A stretch of DNA of 64,000 nt from Nitrospirota bacterium (GCA_021801345.1 JAJYYA010000027.1:1-64000); one strand, 5' to 3'. Positions 26,136-35,215 are shown, numbered from the stretch's first letter. Translations and numbers: made by a program. The notes: generated from the sequence alone by a model not told the origin.

Positions 26136-27238
26136 AGATCCTCCCCCGAGAGGATCGACGCAATGCGGGAAAAGATCGTCCTTCCGTCCCGGGGGCCCGG
26201 GGCCGACTCCGGATGGAACTGGACCGAATAGATCCGTGCTTCACGAAACCAAAGCCCTTCGAGCGAGTGGTCGTAGAGACTTTCGAAGGTTCGGATCGCC
26301 CCCGCCGGAAGCGTGCTCGGATCGACGGCGTAGTTGTGGTTCTGAGAGGTGATGAGAACGCGTCCCTCCAAGATGTCGAGAACCGGATGGTTGATGCCAT
26401 GGTGTCCGAAGGGAAGTTTAAAGGTCTGAGCCCCCACCGCCCGGGCCAGAAGTTGATGGCCGAGACAGATCCCGAAAAGGGGGAGACGGCCCACGAGGCC
26501 CCGAATCTCTTCCACCACCGGAGTGAGAACCGCCGGGTCCCCCGGACCATTCGAAAGGATCACCCCGTCGGGTCGATCTTCGAGGATCTGGCGGGCGGTG
26601 GTCTGCGGGGGGACAACGGTCACCGCGACCCCCATCGACAGAATACACCGGGCGATCGACTCCTTGGCCCCGTAGTCGACAAGGACCACGCGAAGGGTGG
26701 AAGGCCCTTCCGGGAGGAGCGTCCGCCTCGTCCGGGTCGCGACCCGGGCGACAAGGTCGCTCTCCCCGATCGGAGGAACCTCCCGGGCCATCCGGAGCAG
26801 GGTCGCCGGATCCTGCTCCTCTGTGGTCAGAACCCCCCGGAGAACCCCCCTGTCACGGAGGCGATGGGTCAGAAGGCGCGTGTCGATCCCTGTCGCGGCC
26901 ACGACCCCCTCCTCGCGGAAGTAGTCGGGGAGAGAGAGGCGGGAGCGGTAGTTCGACGGGATCCCGACGATCTCTCGGGCCACGAATCCCGACAGGTGGA
27001 CCTTGCCCGACTCGGCATCGTCCCGGGTGATCCCGGTATTGCCGATCATGGGAGCGGTCATTGCGACGATCTGGCCGGCATAGGACGGGTCGGTCAGAAC
27101 CTCCTCGTATCCCGACATTGCGGTATTGAAGACGAACTCCCCGGCAACCGTCCCGGGAACCCCGGCCGACTGGCCGGCAAGAATCGTCCCGTCCTCGAGC
27201 GCCAGGGAAATCTTCCTGATTTTTGTGCGATCCCTCAT
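26132..27238 (-). CDS. carA: Carbamoyl-phosphate synthase small subunit
   Basis: The 368-residue glutaminase hydrolyses glutamine and feeds ammonia to CarB. The C-terminal class I amidotransferase domain has the nucleophile in FGICLGHQLLA and the His/Glu pair in VQFHPESAPGP. The N-terminal domain shows GEFVFNTAMSGYEEVLTDPSYAGQ. The ATG at 27238 overlaps the pyrC stop; a longer frame to 27364 would lie inside pyrC and is rejected. Part of the pyrR-pyrB-pyrC-carA-radical SAM-carB operon. Confidence 0.97.
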   Translation of the reverse strand: MRDRTKIRKISLALEDGTILAGQSAGVPGTVAGEFVFNTAMSGYEEVLTDPSYAGQIVAMTAPMIGNTGITRDDAESGKVHLSGFVAREIVGIPSNYRSRLSLPDYFREEGVVAATGIDTRLLTHRLRDRGVLRGVLTTEEQDPATLLRMAREVPPIGESDLVARVATRTRRTLLPEGPSTLRVVLVDYGAKESIARCILSMGVAVTVVPPQTTARQILEDRPDGVILSNGPGDPAVLTPVVEEIRGLVGRLPLFGICLGHQLLARAVGAQTFKLPFGHHGINHPVLDILEGRVLITSQNHNYAVDPSTLPAGAIRTFESLYDHSLEGLWFREARIYSVQFHPESAPGPRDGRTIFSRIASILSGEDL

Positions 27239-28533
27239 CCGCGACTCTCCTCGAAGACGATGCGGCCGCCGACGATTGTAGCGACGACGCGGCCTTTCAT
27301 TTTCCGTCCGGTAAAGGGCGAGTTCCGGCTCTTCGAGCGGTACCCCGGCCGACCCGCCTCCCACTCCCCTTCCAGATCAAGCAGCACGAGATCGGCAAGC
27401 CCTCCGGGCCTGAGACTCCCGTGCGGAAGCCCGAAGATTTCCGACGGGCGGGCGGAAAGGAGGATCATAAGCTCGGAGAGGGTGATATGCCCGTCCCGGA
27501 CAAGCTCCAGCGAAAGGGCGAAGGCGGTTTCAAGGCCGATGATGCCAAACGGTGCGCGGTCAAACTCCTGCTCCTTCTCGTGGGGAGCATGCGGGGCATG
27601 ATCGGTCGCGATCGCATCGATGGTCCCGTCACACAGGCCGGCAATCACAGCCAGCCGGTCCTCCTCTCGCCTGAGAGGCGGGTTCATCTTGGCATGGGTC
27701 CCGTGGCAGCGGACGGCCTCGTCCGTCAGGGAAAAGTAGTGGGGACAGGTCTCTGCGGTCACGCGAAGATGGCGACTCTTGGCCTCCCTGACAAGCCTGA
27801 CCCCGCCGGCGGTGGAGAGGTGAGCCACATGGAGGTGGCCTCCGGCAAGTTCAAGAACCGCAAGGTCCCGAGCGATCGAGACCTCCTCGGAGGCGTTGGG
27901 GATTCCCGCAAGCCCAAGCTCCGCCGAAACCGACCCCTCGTTCATGACGCCGCGGTTGGACAGCGGCATATCCTCGCAGTGGTCGATGACGGGCTTGCCG
28001 AAAAGCCGGCTGTACTCGAGGGCCCGACGAAGCATCAAGGCCGTCGAGACCGGTCGTCCGTCGTCGGAGTAGGCGATGCAACCGGCTCCGGAAAGCGCTC
28101 CCATCTCCGAGAGCTCCGCGCCCTCGAGGCCTTTGGTCACCGCGCCGATCGGAAAGACCCGGACCAGCCCAACCTCACGGGCGCGTTCGAGGATGGCGCG
28201 TGTCACGGCAGCGTTGTCGTTGACCGGCTGGGTGTTGGCCATCACGCACACGGAGGTGAACCCTCCGGCGGCGGCAGCGCGAGCGCCCGAGGCAACGGTC
28301 TCCTTGTACTCGAAGCCTGGCTCCCTGAAGTGGGCATGCAGGTCGACAAATCCAGGACAGAGAAGTCCTCCGCGCCCATCGATGCCGGGCGTTCCTGCGG
28401 GGACGGGAGTTCCCGGAGGGGCCACCCGACCCTCCAGGATAAGCAGGGACTCTCCCGCCTTTGAAATCCCTTCCGACGGGTCGAACAGGTGGACATTTTC
28501 CAACAGAAGATTTCCCCCCGACGCCTCCTTCAC
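27235..28533 (-). CDS. pyrC: Dihydroorotase
   Basis: The 432-residue zinc amidohydrolase closes carbamoyl aspartate to dihydroorotate. The metal site DLHAHFREPG, then HLHVAHLSTAGG, ETCPHY and DHAPHAPHE place it in the class I dihydroorotases. GTG 28533 overlaps the pyrB stop as GTGA, giving a start KEASGGNLLLENVHL that matches the family. The longer frame to 28854 runs into pyrB and is rejected. Class I dihydroorotases often bind aspartate transcarbamylase directly, which fits the tight coupling to pyrB. Confidence 0.95.
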   Translation of the reverse strand: MKEASGGNLLLENVHLFDPSEGISKAGESLLILEGRVAPPGTPVPAGTPGIDGRGGLLCPGFVDLHAHFREPGFEYKETVASGARAAAAGGFTSVCVMANTQPVNDNAAVTRAILERAREVGLVRVFPIGAVTKGLEGAELSEMGALSGAGCIAYSDDGRPVSTALMLRRALEYSRLFGKPVIDHCEDMPLSNRGVMNEGSVSAELGLAGIPNASEEVSIARDLAVLELAGGHLHVAHLSTAGGVRLVREAKSRHLRVTAETCPHYFSLTDEAVRCHGTHAKMNPPLRREEDRLAVIAGLCDGTIDAIATDHAPHAPHEKEQEFDRAPFGIIGLETAFALSLELVRDGHITLSELMILLSARPSEIFGLPHGSLRPGGLADLVLLDLEGEWEAGRPGYRSKSRNSPFTGRKMKGRVVATIVGGRIVFEESRG

Positions 28534-29522
28534 AAAACCTCCCCCCTCGCGGGCATGGACAGAAGAGCGGCCTCTTCCGGGCGCCCTCCCATCAACAGAT
28601 AGAGTACAGCCATGCGAACCGAGACCCCGAACTCGACCTGATCGAGAATGGCCACCTCGTTTCGAAAGCCCTCTTCGCCGGAAATTTCGACCCCCCGATT
28701 GACCGGACCCGGGTGGAGGACAACCGCCTCTGGGGCATGGCGTTCGAGAACCCGGGCCGAAAGACCATAAAGGCTTGCATACTCGGAGAGGGAAGGAATA
28801 TACCCTCCCGATGCGCGTTCGAGCTGGAGACGGAGGGCCATGACCACATCGCACCCTTCGATCCCCCGGTCGAGTCGATGATGGACCGTCACCGGCCAGC
28901 CCTCGATTCCGCGGGGCAAGAGCGTCGGAGGAGCCACAAGGCGGATACGAGCCCCCATGGCCGAAAGTGCCAGAACATTGGAACGGGCGACCCGACTGTG
29001 AAGGATATCCCCTACGATCGCCACCGACAGCCCGTCGATATGTCCCTTCTTCTTCCTGATGGTAAAAAGGTCGAGAAGGGCCTGGGTCGGATGCTCGTGA
29101 CAGCCGTCCCCCCCGTTTACGACATGGCAGTTAACGCGCTCGGCCACAAAGGCGGCGGCACCCGACGAAGCATGCCGAATCACGATCCCGTCGGCCCCCA
29201 GAGCCTCGATCGTGCGAACGGTGTCAGAAAGGCTTTCCCCTTTTGTCACGCTGCTCTGGGAAGGGGTGACATTGATCACGTCGGCTGAGAGGCGCTTGGC
29301 CGCGATCTCGAAGGAAGAGCGCGTTCGGGTCGACGATTCGTAGAAGAGGTTGACCAGGGTCTTCCCGCGGAGAACCGGAACCTTCTTGACCGTCTGATGG
29401 CCGACATCGAGAAAGGTCTCTGCGGCATCGAGGATGGATGTGATCCTCTCCTTCGACATCCCGGAGAGGGAGAGCAGGTGGGGGCCAAGGGAGAAAGCGG
29501 CGGGAAGGGAACGATCAGGCAT
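28530..29522 (-). CDS. pyrB: Aspartate carbamoyltransferase catalytic subunit
   Basis: The 330-residue enzyme joins carbamoyl phosphate and aspartate, the first committed pyrimidine step. The carbamoyl phosphate site ESSTRTRSSFE, the HPTQALLDL block and the aspartate region LHPGPVNRGVE are all intact. No pyrI regulatory gene is present in the window. The start (ATG 29522, GGAGGAG upstream) overlaps the pyrR stop by eight bases. Confidence 0.97.
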   Translation of the reverse strand: MPDRSLPAAFSLGPHLLSLSGMSKERITSILDAAETFLDVGHQTVKKVPVLRGKTLVNLFYESSTRTRSSFEIAAKRLSADVINVTPSQSSVTKGESLSDTVRTIEALGADGIVIRHASSGAAAFVAERVNCHVVNGGDGCHEHPTQALLDLFTIRKKKGHIDGLSVAIVGDILHSRVARSNVLALSAMGARIRLVAPPTLLPRGIEGWPVTVHHRLDRGIEGCDVVMALRLQLERASGGYIPSLSEYASLYGLSARVLERHAPEAVVLHPGPVNRGVEISGEEGFRNEVAILDQVEFGVSVRMAVLYLLMGGRPEEAALLSMPARGEVL

Positions 29523-30075
29523 GGTCTCCTCCCGGAATCGGACGGACGACCGTCACACTTTCCTCCCCCTCGGAGAGATCCACAAGAACTTTCTCTTCGT
29601 GAGCCGTAGGAAGATTTTTCCCTACGAAGTCGGCACGGATAGGGAGCTCCCGATGGCCCCGATCGACAAGGACGGCCAGCATGATGCGCGAGGGGCGCCC
29701 GAAGTCGACGAGAAAGTCCATGGCAGCCCGGACCGTCCGTCCGGTGAAGAGAACGTCGTCGACGAGCACGATTTTCCTTCCGTCGATGGAAAGGGGAAGA
29801 TGACTTTGCCGAAGAAGGGGCAACCCCTCCCTCCCCGAAAGGTCATCGCGGTAGAGGGTGACATCGAGCGCGCCGACGGGAGGGGGGGTTCCCTCGAACT
29901 CTTCGATCAGCTGCGCAAGCTTTTTGGCCAAAGGCTCCCCTCCCTTGAGGATCCCCACGAGATACAACCCGGAAGGTCCCTGGTTCTTTTCCAGGATTTC
30001 GTGGGCCATGCGCCGGAGGATACGGTCGATGCGGGGAGGATCGAGGAGAAGTCGAGGGGAGTCGAAGAGGGTCAT
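29515..30075 (-). CDS. pyrR: Bifunctional PyrR: pyr operon regulator / uracil phosphoribosyltransferase
   Basis: The 186-residue protein belongs to the PRPP-binding transferases: VLVDDVLFTGRTVRAAMD is the PRPP loop and LVGILKGGEPLA an early substrate loop. In Gram-positive bacteria PyrR binds pyr leader RNA and causes termination when UMP is high. As first gene of this operon it should do the same or a related job. ATG 30075 has GGGAGG upstream; the longer frame to 30114 does not fit. A pair of mutually exclusive hairpins lies about 165-200 bp upstream. Confidence 0.94.
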   Translation of the reverse strand: MTLFDSPRLLLDPPRIDRILRRMAHEILEKNQGPSGLYLVGILKGGEPLAKKLAQLIEEFEGTPPPVGALDVTLYRDDLSGREGLPLLRQSHLPLSIDGRKIVLVDDVLFTGRTVRAAMDFLVDFGRPSRIMLAVLVDRGHRELPIRADFVGKNLPTAHEEKVLVDLSEGEESVTVVRPIPGGDHA

Positions 30076-30237
30076 CGCGCCTCCCTGCAAGGCGTCATCA
30101 AGACAAACGCACACGGGAACTCATTATGCCAGCCACTGTTATCTTCCGGATTGAGAAAACGGGAAAGAAGTCGAATGAAAGGTCGGAGAGCTTCGGTCCG
30201 GAGCGCTCCATGCACACGCTCCCCCCGGCGGGTCGGT

Positions 30238-30277
30238 AAAAACATCTTGAGCCCCTTTCCGGGCTCGCAGTCCCGGA
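30238..30277 (-). promoter_or_regulatory. Candidate attenuator hairpins upstream of pyrR
   Basis: On the minus strand TCCGGG (30277-30272) can pair with CCCGGA (30263-30258). Alternatively GAGCCC (30266-30261) can pair with GGGCTC (30254-30249), followed six bases later by five T (30242-30238). The two stems share bases 30261-30263, so they exclude each other, as in antiterminator/terminator pairs. The known PyrR-binding consensus is not clearly present. The region 30076-30405 otherwise shows no gene I can support. Confidence 0.35.
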
Positions 30278-30405
30278 TTTAAAGGAGTGATGGAAGATTT
30301 GCGGCGTCCCCGGGTAAGAGCAGACAGGGCCGCACTTTTCTTCGCCTGCCTCGCCCGACAAGAAAGCGGCCTTACGTTAGGCCCTAGGCAAAGAGGAGAG
30401 CAAAT

Positions 30406-31137
30406 CTATCGAGATTCGGACGGCGGCGAGGGGGACGCGGAGGAATTTTTTGCCTCCTGCCGCTCCTTCAGGCCGTTCACCAGGCCCATCTTCTGGAAGG
30501 ATGGCTTGACGAGCTTTGTCATGTGCGTCGAACCGTCCCCGTGTACCTCGGGGTAGACACAATAGTTGGCAAGGATCGTCGCCTGAGTGTCCTTGAAGAA
30601 ATTACCGTAAAAGGGACCCCCGGTCAAGATGCCCCCGGCCTTCTGCAGAAAGCCTCGATACATATCGATATTTCTGGGATATATAGCGCCATTTTCGATG
30701 TCGAAGTTCGGCTTTTTGAGGACCAGACTCTCCTTGTCCTGCTCCACCGTCCAGAGCCATTCTCGGACGCCCTGAAGGTTGGTGAAGACCGCCGCCTCCC
30801 GGGTCCAGGGATGCTGGTTGATCGGCATGAAGTAGGGGTAAAAGGTCCGGAGCTCCGCCTCAGCGGCGAACATGCGCTTCGACCAGTCCTTTTTCCAGCG
30901 TTCGTAGCGCTCCGCGGTGACCTTCGGGTCGGCAAGCATCGCGTCCATCTCGGTCGCCAGAGTCCTGTAATTGCCGTAGAGGACCGCAAGCCGCGCATGA
31001 ACCTCCGCCACCGGATAGTTGGGCTTCCCGTCGACGACCCAGGCCCGGGCGGAAGGAGGCTGGAGCGCAAAAAGGCCCGAGAGGATCACAATCCCCACAG
31101 GAACAACATAAAAAAAGAGACGCCGAAAGACCCTCAT
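30406..31137 (-). CDS. Exported protein of unknown function
   Basis: The 243-residue product begins with a basic stretch and a hydrophobic segment (LFFYVVPVGIVILSGLFAL, about residues 7-25). An AxA site (SARA) follows, so it is a secreted or membrane-anchored periplasmic protein. The mature part is rich in aromatic residues (Tyr, Trp, Phe) with one cysteine (in NYCVYPEV) and has a predicted mostly helical look. The tail is Ser/Pro-rich. GGAGG precedes the ATG. I do not recognise a domain. It is followed by 300 bp of non-coding sequence and preceded by the HIT gene on the same strand. Confidence 0.75.
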   Translation of the reverse strand: MRVFRRLFFYVVPVGIVILSGLFALQPPSARAWVVDGKPNYPVAEVHARLAVLYGNYRTLATEMDAMLADPKVTAERYERWKKDWSKRMFAAEAELRTFYPYFMPINQHPWTREAAVFTNLQGVREWLWTVEQDKESLVLKKPNFDIENGAIYPRNIDMYRGFLQKAGGILTGGPFYGNFFKDTQATILANYCVYPEVHGDGSTHMTKLVKPSFQKMGLVNGLKERQEAKNSSASPSPPSESR

Positions 31138-31238
31138 GCCGACCTCCTACCTCTCCATTTAGGAATAACACTCCCTATCCTACGCCCGATCCCTTTCCCT
31201 GTAAACATCCCCACTCCGGGCCATTCCGGCAGAACCTC

Positions 31239-31763
31239 TCAGGATGTCGACCCGAAAGCCGTTCTTGCGGGGATCTTTAAAAAGTAGGGACGCATCCGGT
31301 CGTAGCTTTCGCGGAGGTCCTCCGGAACGACCCTGGTCTCGGACACCGTCGTCAGAAAGTTGGTATCGCCATCCCACCTGGGGAGTATATGGGCATGAAG
31401 GTGGCCGGCGATTCCCGCACCGGCGGCCGACCCGACATTCACGCCCATGTTGAAGCCTCCCGGGCGGTAGATCTCGCCTATGATCCTCTCGCACTCCCTG
31501 AGGAGGGCCGTCATCTCGCAGAGAACCTCCAGGGAAAAGTCTCCCATCTTCGCTCCATGGGAAAGGGGGACAACCATCAGGTGGCCGCTGGTATAGGGAA
31601 AGGCGTTCATGACAATGTAACAGAGCTCACCGCGATAGAGCACCAGCCGGTCACGACTCACCCCCTCCCGGGGAATTTCGCAAAGGAGACAACTCCCGTC
31701 GCCGGCCGTCCGGGACTCTCCCTTGATATAGCGCATGCGCCAGGGCGCAAAGAGATGCTCCAT
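31239..31763 (-). CDS. HIT family nucleotide hydrolase/phosphorylase (Ap4A-type)
   Basis: The 174-residue protein has the histidine triad GHLHAHILPRW (HxHxHxx), the catalytic site for splitting dinucleotide polyphosphates or nucleotide phosphoramidates. Earlier blocks CLLCEIPREG and VMNAFPYTSGHLMVVP are typical of the Ap4A phosphorylase-like branch. GHLMVVPLSHGAKM is near the centre. A single CxxC (CLLC) near residue 25 may bind zinc. It lies downstream of tsaE in the same direction. Confidence 0.92.
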   Translation of the reverse strand: MEHLFAPWRMRYIKGESRTAGDGSCLLCEIPREGVSRDRLVLYRGELCYIVMNAFPYTSGHLMVVPLSHGAKMGDFSLEVLCEMTALLRECERIIGEIYRPGGFNMGVNVGSAAGAGIAGHLHAHILPRWDGDTNFLTTVSETRVVPEDLRESYDRMRPYFLKIPARTAFGSTS

Positions 31764-31839
31764 CCGTTCAGATCCCTCTCGTGGTTAGAATATTCTGTCG
31801 ACTTTTTCGGGGAGGCCTCTGTCTCCGGGCAGGCATGGG

Positions 31840-32403
31840 TCAGGGGCTGTCGCACGGAGAATCGACCCGGTTCAGCGAGGGCTCCTCCTTCGCAAGGTTC
31901 CCCCAGAAAGCGTCCCGGACCGTGGACCACTCCTCGCCCCGAAGAGGATCGGACTCCCAGAGAAGCGAAAGACACCGGCCCAAGCCGTCTCCGGGAATCG
32001 AAAGCCCCACCCGGAGGCGAAGCGGGAAGCAGACGACAAGGGAGGAAGGAAGCTTCTCCCCCCACTCGACCACCGTCATCCGCCGGGAGGCTCCGGCAAG
32101 AAGCGCCTCCTCGAGATCCTCCGCTCCGGGGGAGACCCTGTCCCAGTCGGCATGAAGAAGCCCTGGCCCCGCCCCCCCCGCCGAAGACGGGTATTCCTGC
32201 AGGTAGAGGAATGTCGGAGAGGCGATTCGGGACAAGATCCCCATTCCCCGGGCGACCCCCGCGGCAAGCGAGGTCTTTCCCGTCCCCATGGCTCCGGAGA
32301 GAAGGATGAGAGCCCCCGGAGAGGCGGTCCGTCCCAGGGACTCGCCGATCCGTCCCAGGGAGATCTCCGGAGGAACTCGCAGAAAATCCTGCGGCCCGTC
32401 CAT
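31840..32403 (-). CDS. tsaE: tRNA threonylcarbamoyladenosine synthesis ATPase TsaE
   Basis: The protein (187 residues from ATG 32403) is a small P-loop ATPase that drives the TsaBD(E) complex making t6A37 in tRNA. SGAMGTGKTSLAAGVARGMGI is Walker A, SPTFLYLQEY the family block that follows, and VEWGEKL the Walker B-like region with the conserved E-WGE. The in-frame ATG at 32430 would overlap the CBS gene by 20 bases and adds nine unconserved residues. TsaE proteins usually have about 150 residues, so the C-terminus is longer than normal. tsaB and tsaD are not in the window. Confidence 0.9.
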   Translation of the reverse strand: MDGPQDFLRVPPEISLGRIGESLGRTASPGALILLSGAMGTGKTSLAAGVARGMGILSRIASPTFLYLQEYPSSAGGAGPGLLHADWDRVSPGAEDLEEALLAGASRRMTVVEWGEKLPSSLVVCFPLRLRVGLSIPGDGLGRCLSLLWESDPLRGEEWSTVRDAFWGNLAKEEPSLNRVDSPCDSP

Positions 32404-32410
32404 TTTTGGC

Positions 32411-32902
32411 CTAGTCGACGGCGTCATCACCCGTCAGAAGGAGCCGGACGAGATCCTCCCTTCCAACGACTCCCAGAATACGTCCCGACTCGACCACCGG
32501 GAGGATGTCGACATCCTCCCGGTCAAGAAGAAGGACCGCCTCCCGAAGGGGGGCCTGGGGAGAGAGCGTGGGAGCGTTCCGGTTCACGATATCGGAGACC
32601 TTTGTCGCTCCGATGCGGGAGATCTCCTTTTTCAGGGTGGAGGGAAGCTCGAGAGGGATCCAGGAGTCGAACAGGGTCAGCACTGTGGGAATATGAAGGG
32701 GTTTTTCATGACGAATCAGATCATGCTCTCCAACGACACCCAGATACCGCCCCGACCCGTCGACGACCGGCGCTCCGGCAATCTTCCCCGTGGTCAGGAC
32801 CTCCGCAAGTCTTCTGAGAGAGTCCTCCGGAGTTACCGTCACCACATTCTTTGTCATGATCTCTCCGACCGTTTTCTCCACATCCCTCTCCTGAGTGAAC
32901 AC
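32411..32902 (-). CDS. Tandem CBS domain protein
   Basis: The 163-residue protein is two CBS domains and little else: first GEIMTKNVVTVTPEDSLRRL to GVVGEHDLIRH, second VSDIVNRNAPTLSPQAPL to GVVGREDLVRLL. Such pairs bind adenine nucleotides and act as energy sensors, but no catalytic partner is fused. The start codon appears to be GTG, with AAAGGAA close before it (short spacing), so the exact start is uncertain. It lies between an MFS transporter and tsaE. Confidence 0.88.
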   Translation of the reverse strand: MFTQERDVEKTVGEIMTKNVVTVTPEDSLRRLAEVLTTGKIAGAPVVDGSGRYLGVVGEHDLIRHEKPLHIPTVLTLFDSWIPLELPSTLKKEISRIGATKVSDIVNRNAPTLSPQAPLREAVLLLDREDVDILPVVESGRILGVVGREDLVRLLLTGDDAVD

Positions 32903-33017
32903 TTCCTTTATTGTCAGACTCCGCCACGCGAACCTTCCGCGGGCGGAGGTTTCGCTCTGATTCCGGCCTTCCGGCTCCCGGGTCCCTGATCCTCTGAAAA
33001 GAGTATAGCACGGGAAG

Positions 33018-34241
33018 CTACCCGGACCGGAGCGGAAGCTCCGGCTTGTCCCTGTGTCGCCTCTCGCGGAGGAAGGCCCGCCACACGGCGAACAATCCTG
33101 CCACCAGGGGGCCGGGAAGAAGGATTTCCACCGACACCTTGAGCCCCGCTTGGGCCGAGAAAAGCCCGATCAGGGCTCCCGAGGGAAGATCCCCCGTCAG
33201 GTGAGAGAGAAAGAGGCCGCCCCCCAGAACACATCCCCAAAGGGGAGGCGAGGAGGCCCTCAGAAAGGCCACAACAAGGCTGACAGTGAGTCCAAAGAGG
33301 GCGGCGCTCGAGAGCAGCATGCCGATAAAAAGCATCGGCCGACGGTCCGACAGGAGCACAAGGGACACCCCCGCAAGGGCCAGAAGCTGGGTGCGGAGCA
33401 GGAGCCCGAAGAGTCCTTCCAGGTCGCGATCATTGATGCGGTCACAAAAAAATCCCGACAGGAGAATCCCCGCCACACCTCCGGTGAGAAGGGCCAGCGC
33501 ACTCATCTGTCCGGCCGATGCGAGCGACAGGTGCCGAACGCGCGTCAGATAGACGGAAATCCAGACCCCCATCCCGCCCATCACAAAAAAGGTCACGCTC
33601 TGAAGCACGACCAGAGTCAAAAGTCGCCGATCAGAGAGGAGCAGGGAGAACCTCGAAAGAATCGGAAGATCGCATTGAACCTCTTGGACCTCCTCCCTCT
33701 CCGGCTTGGCAGCAAGGGCGAGGGGCAATAAAAACAGTCCCGCCAGAACGACTCCGGGGAGAACAGGCATGAAGAGAATATGATGGAAGTCGGAGATCTT
33801 TCTCGAGGCGAGAAGAAATCCGGAGGCCACCCCCAAGGGCATGGCGAGAAAGAAGAGGGCCATTCTTTTGCCGGTCCCCTTCTGCCCTCCAAGGACCCGC
33901 GGCCCGACCACGATCAGTGCCGCCTCGCCTACCCCCGTCAGGATTCTCCCCGAAAAAAGGCCGGTCTTCCCCTCGGAGAGGGCGCATATCGCCATTCCCA
34001 GGGAAAAAACGAGCACCCCGCCGGAGAGAAGCCTTCGGGGCGAGAAGCGGTCTAAGAGAACACCGATGGCAGGGGCGGACAGAAGGTAGGAAAGGGTAAA
34101 GGAGGAGCCGAGAGCGCCCATCTCCCCATCGGAAAGACGGTAAGCCGGAGCCAGAACGGGATACAGTGCGGTGAAGAGCTGGCGGTCGAGGTAGTTGAGA
34201 AGGTTGGAAAGAAAGAGCAGAAGAGGAAGAAAGAATCTCAC
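33018..34241 (-). CDS. Major facilitator superfamily transporter
   Basis: The 407-residue membrane protein has many hydrophobic segments consistent with 12 spans. NYLDRQLFTALYPVL in the first span and DRFSPRRLLSGG between spans 2 and 3 are MFS signatures (DRxxxRR loop). A basic central loop (about residues 185-200) separates the halves. DRQ near the start resembles the organic-acid/hexuronate and Spinster-like groups, but the substrate cannot be named. The DUF2127 gene precedes it by 30 bp on the same strand. Confidence 0.88.
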   Translation of the reverse strand: MRFFLPLLLFLSNLLNYLDRQLFTALYPVLAPAYRLSDGEMGALGSSFTLSYLLSAPAIGVLLDRFSPRRLLSGGVLVFSLGMAICALSEGKTGLFSGRILTGVGEAALIVVGPRVLGGQKGTGKRMALFFLAMPLGVASGFLLASRKISDFHHILFMPVLPGVVLAGLFLLPLALAAKPEREEVQEVQCDLPILSRFSLLLSDRRLLTLVVLQSVTFFVMGGMGVWISVYLTRVRHLSLASAGQMSALALLTGGVAGILLSGFFCDRINDRDLEGLFGLLLRTQLLALAGVSLVLLSDRRPMLFIGMLLSSAALFGLTVSLVVAFLRASSPPLWGCVLGGGLFLSHLTGDLPSGALIGLFSAQAGLKVSVEILLPGPLVAGLFAVWRAFLRERRHRDKPELPLRSG

Positions 34242-34271
34242 GAAGACGCCCTCCTCGAGCGCCTCTACGGT

Positions 34272-34766
34272 TCAGGCAGGGTCGACGCTGTCGGCTGTCT
34301 CATGAATGCCATGAAACAGCTGGCGGTTCTTCAGTAGATAGATCACGATAAGGACGTTCAGGACAAAGGCACCCAGCCTCCACAGGGAGAAATGGGAATG
34401 CATCGCATAGATCTCGAGGGGGATGAGCGCCGAGATCTCGATGATGGTCATGTATTCCGCCCACCTAAAGCGCCTGTGGAGCCCCCATGCCACAACCATG
34501 TTCACCAACCCGTAGACGACCCCGCCGACCGAAATGATCATCAGCATATTGGGCCCCACCAGACCTGTCTTCCGAAAGATCTGGCCGGTAAAGGCGTTGT
34601 CCGTATCGATATTGAGGTTCTGCGCCCAATGGTAAAGCAGGTGGTTCAGGCGCACAGGACCCAGGGAGAGTCCGCCGATCCCGATGAAAAAGGCGAGCAA
34701 CCCCTTCGCAATACGCTCAAGGATGATGTATTTTAAAAAGAGGGGCGAACGCCGGGAGAGGATCAT
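34272..34766 (-). CDS. DUF2127 family membrane protein
   Basis: The 164-residue protein has four hydrophobic helices. The block RWAEYMTIIEISALIPLEIYAM is the hallmark of DUF2127, a family of unknown function. It starts ILSRRSPLFLKYIILERIAKG, where the family has a similar basic helix start. No ribosome site is seen, but TACAAT lies six bases before the ATG on the minus strand, so the mRNA may be leaderless. The divergent gene starts only 29 bp away. Confidence 0.82.
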   Translation of the reverse strand: MILSRRSPLFLKYIILERIAKGLLAFFIGIGGLSLGPVRLNHLLYHWAQNLNIDTDNAFTGQIFRKTGLVGPNMLMIISVGGVVYGLVNMVVAWGLHRRFRWAEYMTIIEISALIPLEIYAMHSHFSLWRLGAFVLNVLIVIYLLKNRQLFHGIHETADSVDPA

Positions 34767-34795
34767 TGCGCCATTGTACCAGAGGAGGAGTGGCT

Positions 34796-35215
34796 ATGGA
34801 TAGAAGAATCCGGAAGAAGGGAGAAAGACCGAAGAGGACGCGAAGGATCCGGCCATGGAAGACGGCCTGCGCGTCTCTTATGGCCTTCGCCGTTCTCCTC
34901 CCTGCAACCGTCCGGGCCGCGCGAGCGGAAGCAAACGCCCCCCTGGCCGTCTCCTTCCCTAAGAGCGTCCACCAGGGAGAGGCGCTCAAGATCCGGATCA
35001 CTTTCCCGAAGGCCCCCCCGGACAGGGAGTTCTATCGGCTCGAGGTCGACGTGGACAGCCATCCGGTCGCACTGGCCGATCTTTCCGAGGAGTCCTCCAC
35101 ATGGATCACCGTTCCGGCTCAAGCCGCCGGAGTCCACGTTGTCACCGTCGTCTGGAGAAACCCTCCGGGCGGCGCCACCGAAGTTCAGGCAAGAACGGTC
35201 AAGATTCTCCCCTGA
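34796..35215 (+). CDS. Exported protein of unknown function
   Basis: The 139-residue product starts with many basic residues (DRRIRKKGERPKRTRRIRPW), then a hydrophobic segment CASLMAFAVLLPATV and a possible cleavage site after ARA or AEA. The mature part (about 95 residues) is beta-rich with a pattern like a single Ig-like domain, and ends TVKILP. ATG 34796 has GAGGAGG upstream; the frame start at 34766 does not. I recognise no family. It is followed at 62 bp by a lipoprotein gene. Confidence 0.7.
   Translation: MDRRIRKKGERPKRTRRIRPWKTACASLMAFAVLLPATVRAARAEANAPLAVSFPKSVHQGEALKIRITFPKAPPDREFYRLEVDVDSHPVALADLSEESSTWITVPAQAAGVHVVTVVWRNPPGGATEVQARTVKILP

Noticed and set aside
30287-30556. 89-residue plus-strand frame with AAAGGAG before its start
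   Set aside because: No recognisable domain, and it overlaps the 3' end of the exported-protein gene on the other strand. Good ribosome site alone is not enough.
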